From the NCBI GenBank assembly GCA_022616535.1, contig JAKEEM010000043.1, positions 1 to 44,076 of the forward strand: a stretch of 44,076 bases of DNA, written 5' to 3'. Positions 1 through 7,352 of this stretch are shown here, piece by piece (positions within the stretch are counted from its first letter, which is position 1; the number at the start of each line of letters is the position of its first letter). A program made the position numbers and the translations under genes. The notes beneath the pieces were generated by a model, which was not told the DNA's origin, made no database searches, and saw only the letters and a program-made list of their open reading frames with translations. This DNA comes from Chlorobiota bacterium (GTDB lineage Bacteria > Bacteroidota > Ignavibacteria > Tepidaquicellales > OLB5).

Positions 1-104
1 ACCTCGACCAAATCTAAATTGGCTCCCTTTATCGCTACTACACATACTACAAATATGTAAAGCGATTGATAGATGATAAACTTTACGTCTCGGTTCTTTT
101 TCAT
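1..104 (-). CDS. N-terminal part of a membrane-anchored protein (clipped by window edge)
   Basis: An open frame starts at an ATG whose first base is 104 and runs off the left edge (34 codons visible). A canonical AAGGAG ribosome site lies nine bases before the ATG, so the start is convincing. The visible protein begins MKKNRDVKFIIYQSLYIFVV and continues with a hydrophobic stretch (about residues 9-26), then KGANLDL. This looks like a single N-terminal membrane anchor. The pattern is faintly like the N-terminus of GldM-type gliding/secretion proteins, but I do not recognise the family and give no function. It follows the response regulator gene on the same strand after about 100 bp and may be read from its own promoter. 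Confidence 0.6.
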   Translation of the reverse strand, partial: MKKNRDVKFIIYQSLYIFVVCVVAIKGANLDLVE

Positions 105-202
105 TTCGGTTAACTCCTTTTATAATAACAAATATAGACTTTCAAATGCAAATTTTAAATCGATACAAATACTCTTTTTATCTAAGTAGTAATACTCAAA
201 TT

Positions 203-844
203 CTAAAGTATTGATTTATTCTCAATTGAAAACAAAAGCAGAGCATGTGGTCCTTTAAGTCCGAGTTTATTAATAATATTGTTTCTATGGTTTTCAATGG
301 TTCGGATGCTTCGAAACATTTCCTCGGCAATTTGCGAACTTGTCTTATTTTTAGAGATTAACTTCAATATTTGCAATTCAGTTGCCGTGAGCCTGGAAAG
401 AGGAGACTCCTGCATTAGTGGCCTTCTTTTTTCTATTAAATAGGTTGAAATCGCCGGACTGATATAATACTCACCTTCGGATACCTGCATTATGCAGTTA
501 ACTAAGTCACTTGCAATACTATCTTTCAAAACATATGCTTTAATATCAAGCTCTATTGCCTCATCGAAATATTCTTTATCTTTGTGAATAGTTAATATTA
601 CAACTTTTGATTTTGAATTTTGTTTTTTTAAAATTCTTGCAACTTCAAGACCGCTCATCAGAGGCATATCAATATCTAGAAGCACAATATCTGGTTTTAA
701 TTCGTTAATTAATTTAAGAGCTTCCTCTCCGTTTGAAGATTCACCAACTACCTGAATATTCGGATTATCATTAACAATGCTTAATACACCTTTTCTGAAT
801 ATAGGATGGTCATCTGCGATCAATATTCTAGTAGCCTTGCTCAT
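203..844 (-). CDS. NarL/FixJ-family response regulator
   Basis: DNA-binding response regulator, 213 residues, the usual length of the NarL family. The receiver domain (about 4-125) has the acidic pocket at D11/D12, the phospho-acceptor D57 in VLLDIDMP, the conserved Thr in VVILTIH and the Lys in YVLKD. The C-terminal LuxR-type helix-turn-helix (about 148-210) has the typical LTATELQILKLISKNKTSSQ start followed by IAEEMFRSIRTIENHRNNI. The start overlaps the stop of the upstream histidine kinase by four bases (ATGA), so the two are a translationally coupled two-component pair. Neither protein reveals the stimulus or target genes. Confidence 0.93.
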   Translation of the reverse strand: MSKATRILIADDHPIFRKGVLSIVNDNPNIQVVGESSNGEEALKLINELKPDIVLLDIDMPLMSGLEVARILKKQNSKSKVVILTIHKDKEYFDEAIELDIKAYVLKDSIASDLVNCIMQVSEGEYYISPAISTYLIEKRRPLMQESPLSRLTATELQILKLISKNKTSSQIAEEMFRSIRTIENHRNNIINKLGLKGPHALLLFSIENKSIL

Positions 845-1671
845 TTCACGGGAATTGTAATCTCAAAGGCAGTGCCTTTATTTCTTTCCGATTTTACAAT
901 AGATGTCCCCCTAATCATCTGGAGTCTTTCTTCAATGTTGAGCAACCCGAATCCAAGCTTGCGCGAGTTCGATACATCAAATCCAACGCCGTCATCATTA
1001 ATATAAAGCTTGATAAACATCACCAGTCTTTTAACAGATACATTCACCGTTTTTGCAATTGAATGTTTTATAATGTTATTTAATAATTCCTGTACAATTC
1101 TGAAAAATTGAATTTCATTTTCTTTAGAAAGAACATTATCAATATTTTCAACGTTCGTAATGAATCTAATACCAGAGGCTGAAGCCAGACGTTCTATCAT
1201 TGCTTGAATTGATATTGTAAGTCCCAGTCTTTCAATTTGCTTTGGGTAAAGTTTCTGAGAAATCCTCCTGACTTCATTAAGGGTTTCGACTACCAAATCT
1301 GAAGCTTTTTCTAGATTTTCTTTGTCCGGAGATTCTGAATTTAAGCTCCTGTGCAGAAAAATATTTACAGCACTTAAATTTTGACCAATATTATCATGAA
1401 GCTCACCCGAAATAACCTTCCATTCCCGTTCCTGAGCTTCGATAAGTTTTCTTTTAAAAGCCTCGAACTCAAATTTTCTTTTCTTAAATGCTTCATAGTA
1501 ATAATATAAGGCTAGGCAGAGTATAATTAGGATTAAAGCTAAAACTCTCCATAAAAACCACTTTGTTTGCCAAATTGGAACGGAGGAAGACTCTATTTGG
1601 TAATAAGCATCTACAACTAAAATTAAGATTAAAAGGAAAATTATCCATATATATCCAGATTTTCTCATCAT
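841..1671 (-). CDS. NarL-type sensor histidine kinase (HisKA_3)
   Basis: Membrane sensor kinase of 276 residues. Two hydrophobic segments (about 7-20 and 39-59) bracket a very short extracytoplasmic loop of about 18 residues, too small for a ligand-binding domain, so the signal may be sensed in the membrane or cytoplasm. A coiled linker leads to the HisKA_3 dimerisation helix with the phospho-acceptor His92 in ISGELHDNIGQNL. The ATPase domain follows, with an N box (ELLNNIIKHS), the G1 box DDGVGFD and the G2 box GFGLLNIEERLQMI. It overlaps the response regulator by four bases and is its likely cognate partner. Confidence 0.93.
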   Translation of the reverse strand: MMRKSGYIWIIFLLILILVVDAYYQIESSSVPIWQTKWFLWRVLALILIILCLALYYYYEAFKKRKFEFEAFKRKLIEAQEREWKVISGELHDNIGQNLSAVNIFLHRSLNSESPDKENLEKASDLVVETLNEVRRISQKLYPKQIERLGLTISIQAMIERLASASGIRFITNVENIDNVLSKENEIQFFRIVQELLNNIIKHSIAKTVNVSVKRLVMFIKLYINDDGVGFDVSNSRKLGFGLLNIEERLQMIRGTSIVKSERNKGTAFEITIPVK

Positions 1672-1737
1672 AATCCAAAAATATGTGAATGAAATTGCAA
1701 AGTAAGTGAATAACTTTATATACGTAAATAAATACTT

Positions 1738-2742
1738 CTAAATATTTAGACCGACTTTTTCCCAAACTTCTGCTTTTGTAGCGGATGCAAACTCACGTGC
1801 CTTTTGAGCTCCGGTTTTTAATATATCCTTAACAAAATCCAGATTTTGACACAGCCGTTCACGTTCATCCCTGAAAGGTTTAAAGTGCTCTAGCATTTTT
1901 TCAAGCAAAAGCTTTTTGGCATCACCGTAACCAAAACCACCGGCTATGTATTTGTTGGCGAGTGACTTCTTTTCATCCTCAACTGCAAAAAGAGAATATA
2001 GCTTAAATACAGTGTCCATATCTGGATTTTTGGGGGCTTCAACAGGAGTTGAATCAGTTACAATACCCATAACCTGTTTTTTGATGACTTTCTCATCGGC
2101 AAACATGTTTATCACATTTCCGTAACTTTTACTCATCTTATTAACACCATCAGTGCCAACAACAAAGCCACGCAATTCATGTATCATAGGTTCGGGAAGC
2201 TTAAAAACATCACCGTAAATGCGGTTGAACTTGCCCGCTATATCACGTGCGATTTCTACATGCTGTTTCTGATCTTTGCCCACGGGCACAATATCAGGTT
2301 TGTATATTAATATATCAACTGCCATAAGCACCGGATAGTCAAACAGCCCAGCGGTTGCATCTTTTGAGCCTTTTGTTACAGCATCTTTATAAGCATGTGC
2401 TTGTTCAAGCATGCTGACTGGGGTAACACAATTAAGAACCCAAGTTAACTCGGCATGTTCAGGTATATCACTCTGCCTGAAAAAAACTGTTTTATCTGGG
2501 TCAAGGCCTATTGCAAGATAGTCAAGAGCGAGATTAATCACCATATCCTTCAGTTTCTTTTGGTCTCTTACGGTTGTGAGTGAGTGCAGGTCAGCAATAA
2601 ATATGAAGCTTTCCATCCCGCTTTGCTGAAGCTCAACATGCCCTTTCATTGCTCCGAAGTAATTACCAAGGTGCTGAATACCGCTTGGCTGAACTCCTGA
2701 CAATATGCGTTTTTTAACGGAAGATTTCGACGTAGAAGGCAT
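1738..2742 (-). CDS. trpS: Tryptophanyl-tRNA synthetase
   Basis: Class I aminoacyl-tRNA synthetase that charges tRNA-Trp in the cytoplasm. At 334 residues it has normal bacterial TrpS length. The HIGH-type motif appears as PSGIQHLGN (residues 19-27) and the KMSKS motif as KMSKSYGN near residue 205; VLNCVTPVSMLEQAHAYKD and GKDQKQHVEIARD are typical TrpS segments. The ATG overlaps the stop of the upstream nuoJ-like gene by one base (TAATG), which implies translational coupling. No hairpin terminator is visible in the 66 bp before the histidine kinase gene. Confidence 0.96.
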   Translation of the reverse strand: MPSTSKSSVKKRILSGVQPSGIQHLGNYFGAMKGHVELQQSGMESFIFIADLHSLTTVRDQKKLKDMVINLALDYLAIGLDPDKTVFFRQSDIPEHAELTWVLNCVTPVSMLEQAHAYKDAVTKGSKDATAGLFDYPVLMAVDILIYKPDIVPVGKDQKQHVEIARDIAGKFNRIYGDVFKLPEPMIHELRGFVVGTDGVNKMSKSYGNVINMFADEKVIKKQVMGIVTDSTPVEAPKNPDMDTVFKLYSLFAVEDEKKSLANKYIAGGFGYGDAKKLLLEKMLEHFKPFRDERERLCQNLDFVKDILKTGAQKAREFASATKAEVWEKVGLNI

Positions 2743-3260
2743 TACTCAAACTTTTTCTGTGCCAGAACAATTGCACCCACAATCCCTGCAAGAAGGATTA
2801 ATGAAACAAGCTCAAACGGAAAGGAATATGTTGTATATAATTCTCTGCCAACCGATTCAATGGTGCCCTGTGTTTCAGCAGCAGGGTTCAATGTTTTGTG
2901 CTTTCCCAAAAATCCGTAATATGCGGTTATCGCAAGTGAGCTGAACAGAAGCAATGCCATTATTACTGCAGAGAGCTTTTTATACGAAATGTTCTCTGTT
3001 AGCTTCTTATCATCCTGAAGGTTTAAAAGCATAATCACGAAGAGAAATAACACCATAATAGCCCCGGCATAAACGAGTATCTGTATAATGGCGACAAACT
3101 GAGAGCGCAGCATCAGGTATATTGCCGAAACCGAGAAAAAGTTTAATATCATAAACAATACGCTTACTACAGGACTGCGTCTGGTTATCATCATTACTGC
3201 AGAGCCGAGTGCTATCGCCGCAAAAGTAATTATAACGATATTTTCAAATGTCCACTGCAT
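2742..3260 (-). CDS. nuoJ: NADH-quinone oxidoreductase subunit J
   Basis: Membrane subunit of respiratory complex I, in the proton-pumping arm. The 172-residue protein has five hydrophobic segments and the conserved NuoJ stretch ILVYAGAIMVLFLFVIMLLN (helix 3). Its length and C-terminal helix (FELVSLILLAGIVGAIVLAQ) fit the family. In most genomes nuoJ lies between nuoI and nuoK. Here it is preceded by tRNA-Leu and its remnants and followed directly by trpS, with no other nuo gene in the window. It is either a split-off subunit gene or a second copy. Confidence 0.88.
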   Translation of the reverse strand: MQWTFENIVIITFAAIALGSAVMMITRRSPVVSVLFMILNFFSVSAIYLMLRSQFVAIIQILVYAGAIMVLFLFVIMLLNLQDDKKLTENISYKKLSAVIMALLLFSSLAITAYYGFLGKHKTLNPAAETQGTIESVGRELYTTYSFPFELVSLILLAGIVGAIVLAQKKFE

Positions 3261-3280
3261 TTCAGTTAAACAATCCTCTT

Positions 3281-3350
3281 GCCCAGAGTCCCGACTTGTC
3301 GGGACACCGAGGTATTACCCCGATCCCGCTTTAAGCAGGACGCGTCTAAA
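3281..3350 (-). pseudogene. Decayed tandem copy 1 of tRNA-Leu with palindromic arms
   Basis: This block aligns with the intact tRNA-Leu that starts 240 bp to the right. It keeps the 3' acceptor strand (gcccaga on the plus strand), the variable-arm sequence accgaggtattacccc and the gcgtcta of the D-arm side. It lacks 21 bp that would encode the 5' acceptor strand; the deletion lies between two cta triplets of the intact gene. The T arm is replaced by an inverted repeat at 3288-3305 (GTCCCGA/TCGGGAC) and the anticodon arm by tcccgctttaagcagga. It cannot form a complete tRNA. Confidence 0.75.
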
Positions 3351-3401
3351 TTTGTAATGAAAGCTACCATCTTTGATTTTCTTGAAACATTTAAGCCTTG
3401 T

Positions 3402-3470
3402 GCCCAGAGTCCCGACTTGTCGGGACACCGAGTTATTACCCCATCCCGCTTTAAGCGGGACGCATCTAAA
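3402..3470 (-). pseudogene. Decayed tandem copy 2 of tRNA-Leu with palindromic arms
   Basis: Second member of the approximately 120-bp tandem array (spacing 121 and 120 bp). Like copy 1 it lost the 21 bp carrying the 5' acceptor strand and has the same replaced T arm. Its anticodon arm is a perfect 5-bp stem (TCCCG/CGGGA, read on the minus strand) with a 7-base loop CTTAAAG that still contains the TAA anticodon. Both sides of the stem differ from the intact gene yet still pair. It would be co-transcribed downstream of the real tRNA. Confidence 0.75.
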
Positions 3471-3520
3471 TTTGTAATGAAAGCCATCATGTTTGATTTT
3501 CTTGAACCATTTAAACCTCG

Positions 3521-3607
3521 TGCCCAGAGCCGGAATCGAACCGGCACCGAGGTATTACCCCGACAGGATTTTAAGTCCTGCGCGTCTACCAATTCCGCCA
3601 TCTGGGC
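3521..3607 (-). tRNA. tRNA-Leu (anticodon TAA)
   Basis: Read on the minus strand, the acceptor strands GCCCAGA and TCTGGGC pair perfectly over 7 bp. The anticodon arm is CAGGA-CTTAAAA-TCCTG with anticodon TAA, a long type II variable arm is present, and the T arm is GCCGG-TTCGATT-CCGGC. The discriminator base is A, as expected for tRNA-Leu; CCA is not encoded. The tRNA reads the UUA codon. It is followed downstream by two decayed copies of itself. Confidence 0.95.
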
Positions 3608-3743
3608 TAAATTTCGGGACTTAAAATACATAAATAGCAAAAATTTACCATTATTTCTAACCTTAAATTCAGTTGCATGACGGAAAAAGGGACTTTGAGT
3701 TTTTAAACCGTTTTCATCAAAAATAACACGGCAGAAAAAAAAC

Positions 3744-3795
3744 CGTGTTGTAAATCCGATATTATGTAAAGTTGGATGAAAAATATGGTCAATTT
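3744..3795 (+). repeat. Dispersed noncoding repeat, copy 1
   Basis: About 52 bp that match 14280-14331 with only scattered differences. The core attatgtaaagtt is identical (3761-3773 and 14297-14309), and cgtgtt, aaatcc and aaatatgg flank it in the same order and nearly the same spacing. Both copies lie between genes in AT-rich DNA. Neither carries an open reading frame of interest. Confidence 0.65.
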
Positions 3796-3819
3796 TAAAC
3801 GGAATCGAAATTTTTGATA

Positions 3820-3834
3820 TCCGCCTGAGGCGGA
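3820..3834. repeat. Short palindrome TCCGCCTGAGGCGGA
   Basis: Seven-base arms (TCCGCCT/AGGCGGA) around a single G. It is much more GC-rich than the surrounding intergenic DNA and belongs with the other isolated palindromes in this window (14196-14213, 17668-17697, 23539-23557, 33747-33765). Confidence 0.6.
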
Positions 3835-4095
3835 CAAGTTTGAAAGTGAGACAATTAGTGTTTTTTGAATATTTTTAAGGATTATGTTTACCTCTTAATT
3901 AGGCAGAGTAGTAAATCCTGTGGTACCCCCGTGAGATAATGTTTTAAAAAGACAACAATATGAAATTGAATTTATCCTCATGGGGTAAATTTAATATATT
4001 TAAAATAAATAGTCAAGTGCTTTTGCCTTATTAGGTATATATGTCACAAACAAAATTAATCCAAGGAAATTGGTTTTAGTAAAATAATCCGAAAA

Positions 4096-4434
4096 TCACC
4101 CCGTTTTAATATTTGAGCTTACCGAACTTTTGGAAACATCTGTTTCTTCCTTCTGCTCGCTCTGCTCAGTAACAGAAATTAATGATTTTGGTCTTTTTAA
4201 TATCCCGTAAGGAATGACAATACAGTAGCCGATAACAAGAATAATCGGTGAAACAACAGTAGGCACAAATCCGTCAACTGAGTTTTGCGCCATTAAAATG
4301 TAACCGATTATCAGCAGGACTATACCTGCTCCGATAATCATGAAATTTTCTTTCTCGAGCGGGAAAGAGAACTCTTTTTTCTGTTTGCCCAGTCTTGATG
4401 ATTGTAATTTTTTGCTTTTTACTTTTGTCTGCAT
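4096..4434 (-). CDS. DUF3098-like small membrane protein
   Basis: 112 residues with a basic N-terminus (KVKSKKLQSSRLGKQKKEF), the FSFPLEKENFMIIGAGIVLL segment and two transmembrane helices (about 31-50 and 62-80) separated by a short loop, then a polar tail. The order FxFxKxNxxxxxIGxxxxxIGxxLM followed by SPxxLVIGY matches what I know of DUF3098, a family of unknown function typical of Bacteroidetes/FCB genomes. It lies downstream of the M20 peptidase on the same strand after a 21-bp gap and may share its transcript. Confidence 0.75.
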   Translation of the reverse strand: MQTKVKSKKLQSSRLGKQKKEFSFPLEKENFMIIGAGIVLLIIGYILMAQNSVDGFVPTVVSPIILVIGYCIVIPYGILKRPKSLISVTEQSEQKEETDVSKSSVSSNIKTG

Positions 4435-4455
4435 AATTATTAAAAAATTTTATAA

Positions 4456-5826
4456 TTACAATTTAGCAAGTTCATTATAAAAGAGCGAGGCGGTAATTAT
4501 TCCATTTTGAAAATTGTTCAAATTTAAATGCTCATCAGGCGAGTGTGCATTTTCATCCGGCAGTCCGAAGCCGAGCAAAACTGTATCGGCCCCCAAAAGT
4601 TCCTTAAACGTAACAACAATCGGAATCGAGCCACCTTCCCTGATAAAAACGGGCTCTTTGCCAAATCCTTTTTTCAGAGAATCAAAAGCTGCCTTAACCC
4701 ATTTGCTGTTTACGGGAGTAATTGCGGGCTTTCCGTGATGCAAACCATAGACTTTTACTTTAACGGATTGCGGAGCAATTTTGTAAATAAATTCCGTAAA
4801 CAGCTTTTCAATTTTATCGGGGTGCTGGTTCGGAACAAGCCTCATGCTAATTTTTGCATAAGCTTTTGAGGGTAACACTGTTTTTGCTCCCTCACCTGTA
4901 AAACCGCCCCATATCCCGTTGCAGTCCAGTGTTGGTCTCGCCCAAATTCGCTCCAAAGTTGAGTATCCTTCTTCGCCGAATAATTCAGCTACTCCAAGCG
5001 ATTCAGCATATTTTTCGTCGCTAAACGGTAATTTTTTAAACTCTTCTTTTTCTTTATTGCTTAAAGGAAGAACGTCATCATAAAACCCATCTATTAATAT
5101 TTTCCCGTTTTTGTTTTTAAGCTTTGTAATCATATTAGCAAGAGCATTTATCGGGTTTTCAACTGAGCCGCCGAATTGTCCAGAATGCAAATCGCGGTTC
5201 GGTCCTGCAAGTTCGACCTGCATATAGCACAGTCCCCTTAATGCATAACCGATAGCGGGAATATCTTTATCATACATCGCGGTATCGGAAATCACAACCA
5301 CATCGCATTTTAATAAATCTTTATGCTGAGCAATAAAATCTTCAAGATTAACGCTTCCGATTTCTTCTTCCCCTTCGATTATAAGCTTAATATTAACCGG
5401 GAGTGTGTCGTTCTGTTTAAAGTGCGCCTCAAGAGCTTTAAAATGGATAAATACCTGACCCTTGTCGTCGGCTGAGCCGCGGGCGTAAATATTCTCTCCT
5501 CTGATTGCTGGTTCAAAAGGTGGTGATGTCCATAAATTAACAGGGTCGACAGGCTGTACGTCATAATGACCGTAGATTAAAATTGTCGGCTTGCCTTCTC
5601 CCGCATTAAGCCAGTCGGCATAAACAATAGGATGTCCTTTCGTAGGGTAGATTGTAACATTTTCCATTCCTATTTTATCAAGATGCCATTTGACATACTC
5701 CGCGCACTGGTAAACATCTTTTTTGTTTTCGGGATTCGTGCTTATGCTCGGAAATTTTAAAAACTCCTTAAGCTCGCTGATGTATCTTTCTTTATTCCCG
5801 TTTATGAACTCCTTAATGCTGTTCAT
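4456..5826 (-). CDS. M20-family dipeptidase
   Basis: Zinc metallopeptidase of the M20 family, carnosinase/CNDP-like dipeptidase branch, 456 residues. Metal ligands are visible in order: His in IYGHYDVQP (about residue 88), the bridging Asp in ARGSADDKGQ (about 121) and the catalytic Glu pair in EGEEEIGS (about 152). A dimerisation lid domain follows, with HSGQFGG near its start. No signal peptide is present, so it should work in the cytoplasm on imported peptides. Its start overlaps the TPR gene stop by four bases (ATGA), so the two are translationally coupled. Confidence 0.9.
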   Translation of the reverse strand: MNSIKEFINGNKERYISELKEFLKFPSISTNPENKKDVYQCAEYVKWHLDKIGMENVTIYPTKGHPIVYADWLNAGEGKPTILIYGHYDVQPVDPVNLWTSPPFEPAIRGENIYARGSADDKGQVFIHFKALEAHFKQNDTLPVNIKLIIEGEEEIGSVNLEDFIAQHKDLLKCDVVVISDTAMYDKDIPAIGYALRGLCYMQVELAGPNRDLHSGQFGGSVENPINALANMITKLKNKNGKILIDGFYDDVLPLSNKEKEEFKKLPFSDEKYAESLGVAELFGEEGYSTLERIWARPTLDCNGIWGGFTGEGAKTVLPSKAYAKISMRLVPNQHPDKIEKLFTEFIYKIAPQSVKVKVYGLHHGKPAITPVNSKWVKAAFDSLKKGFGKEPVFIREGGSIPIVVTFKELLGADTVLLGFGLPDENAHSPDEHLNLNNFQNGIITASLFYNELAKL

Positions 5827-7340
5827 TTATTGTTAATAACTTCCCCGCAGAATTTTTTTACCTGTTCCTGAGCGAAGGTATCATTCGGCTCAAGCTCAAG
5901 ATATTTTTTATAATCATCACAAGCCTTTAGCTCGCGGCTTTTTTTATCTTCTGGTGTTATCCCTTCTTTGAATGAAGAATTGGCATAATTATTTGCCCGC
6001 CAAAGCCATGCAGATGCAACGTTGGGAGCCAGCTCGATGCTTTTTGTTATAATTTCAATTCCTTTATCATATTCCTCCAGGTAATAATAGCATATTCCCG
6101 AATAAACATAAGCGGCAACGTTTACGATTCCAAGCTCGATAGCTTTATTGAACTTGATGAGAGCATCGCCGTATTTTTGTTCGCTGAATATAGATTTTCC
6201 GTATTCAAAATAAACGTTCTCATCAAGGGAATCTAATGATAACGCCTTATCGAGCAGCTCATACGCTTTTGAAAATTCCTTTTTATCAGTATAAATTCTC
6301 GACCATATTGTATAGTCTTCAGCATTCAATTCTTCTGTTTTTATTTTTTTAAAATATTCTTCTGCTTTATCAAACTCTTTCTTTTTAATTAAACAATAAG
6401 CATAGTATTTATTCGCTTCACTATAATCAGAGTCTTTTTGTAAAACTTCCTCTAGTATTTGCATAGCTTTATCAATCTCATCTTTTCCATAATGTGATTT
6501 AGCAAGGTATGTTTTCCCTCGCGGGGAGCCGGGAACAAGCTTGTCATACCTCTCAAATGCTTCGATAGCATCGTTAAATCTATCCAGGTAATAAAATATT
6601 AATCCTTTTTCAAAAAAAGCCGGCGCAAAATTATTATCTGATTCAGCTGCCTTTATTTGATTTTCAAGTGAAAGACTATACTTCTTTTGTTTAAAAGCAA
6701 CTCTTCCGAGACCATAAAGTGCAGGGGCGTAATTAGTCTTGTATTTAAGAGCAAGCTCATAATTAGTAACGGCAGGCTCAAAAGCGCCCCTTGCAAGATA
6801 AGCGTCGCCGAGTCCGACATATATCACGGGATTTTTATCGTCATACGTTCTTGCCGTTGTTAAAGATGTAATCCCTTTATCCACCTTACCATCTGCTATA
6901 AAGTTCTCCGCTTCTGCGCTCAGAACCTGGATGATTAGCTCAATTTCTTCTTTATCCAAATCATCCTTTGTCTTACTAAGGGGTAAATATTTTCTAGCAA
7001 TTTCAAACTGAGAAGCGGCATCTCCGTATTTTTTCTGAGAAGTATAAAGCTCTCCAAGGAAAGAATATGCCTCCGGCCTTTCATCATCCTTCTTGATTGC
7101 CGTTTTAAAAAATTTTTCCGCATCTTTTTCAGAACCAGTGTAAAACAGTGCTATTCCATAGTATAAATTTGCATTGTAAGAGTCTTTATCCGCATTTTTC
7201 AGCAAATTCAGTGCATTAAGATAATCTCCCTTTTTAACCGCAGAAATTCCTTTTTCAAGATTATCCTGCGAGTAAAGATTTAAAGAAGCAAGCAAAAATA
7301 AAAATGCAAATAATGTTCTCGGTGTATTTTTAATTAGCAT
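5823..7340 (-). CDS. Exported tetratricopeptide repeat protein
   Basis: 505 residues. An N-terminal signal peptide (FAFLFLLASLNLYSQ, cleavage near residue 25) is followed by about a dozen 34-residue TPR units filling the rest of the chain. Recognisable TPR signatures are AYSFLGELYTSQKKYGDAAS, PALYGLGRVAFKQKKYSLSL and AAYVYSGICYYYLEEYDKGI. TPR proteins are scaffolds for protein contacts, so the function cannot be read off; a periplasmic location is likely. It sits between a PstS-like lipoprotein (12 bp upstream) and the M20 peptidase (overlapping). The run TonB, small membrane protein, PstS-like, TPR suggests an envelope-associated operon. Confidence 0.85.
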   Translation of the reverse strand: MLIKNTPRTLFAFLFLLASLNLYSQDNLEKGISAVKKGDYLNALNLLKNADKDSYNANLYYGIALFYTGSEKDAEKFFKTAIKKDDERPEAYSFLGELYTSQKKYGDAASQFEIARKYLPLSKTKDDLDKEEIELIIQVLSAEAENFIADGKVDKGITSLTTARTYDDKNPVIYVGLGDAYLARGAFEPAVTNYELALKYKTNYAPALYGLGRVAFKQKKYSLSLENQIKAAESDNNFAPAFFEKGLIFYYLDRFNDAIEAFERYDKLVPGSPRGKTYLAKSHYGKDEIDKAMQILEEVLQKDSDYSEANKYYAYCLIKKKEFDKAEEYFKKIKTEELNAEDYTIWSRIYTDKKEFSKAYELLDKALSLDSLDENVYFEYGKSIFSEQKYGDALIKFNKAIELGIVNVAAYVYSGICYYYLEEYDKGIEIITKSIELAPNVASAWLWRANNYANSSFKEGITPEDKKSRELKACDDYKKYLELEPNDTFAQEQVKKFCGEVINNK

Positions 7341-7352
7341 CTTCGTATGAAT

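Larger units (their letters stand above)
3608..4095. other. 488-bp intergenic region with repeat copy and palindromes
   Basis: I see no protein gene here. The region holds an inverted repeat AACACGG...CCGTGTT (3725-3731 with 3743-3749), one copy of a dispersed noncoding repeat (3744-3795, second copy at 14280-14331), and the short palindrome TCCGCCTGAGGCGGA at 3820-3834. The rest is AT-rich without a clear hairpin terminator. A tRNA-Leu promoter should lie just right of 3607, but I cannot identify its boxes. Confidence 0.6.

Noticed and set aside
3266-3680. Open frames on both strands of about 125-133 codons
   Set aside because: They run through the tRNA-Leu gene and its tandem remnants and show internal protein repeats only because the DNA repeats.
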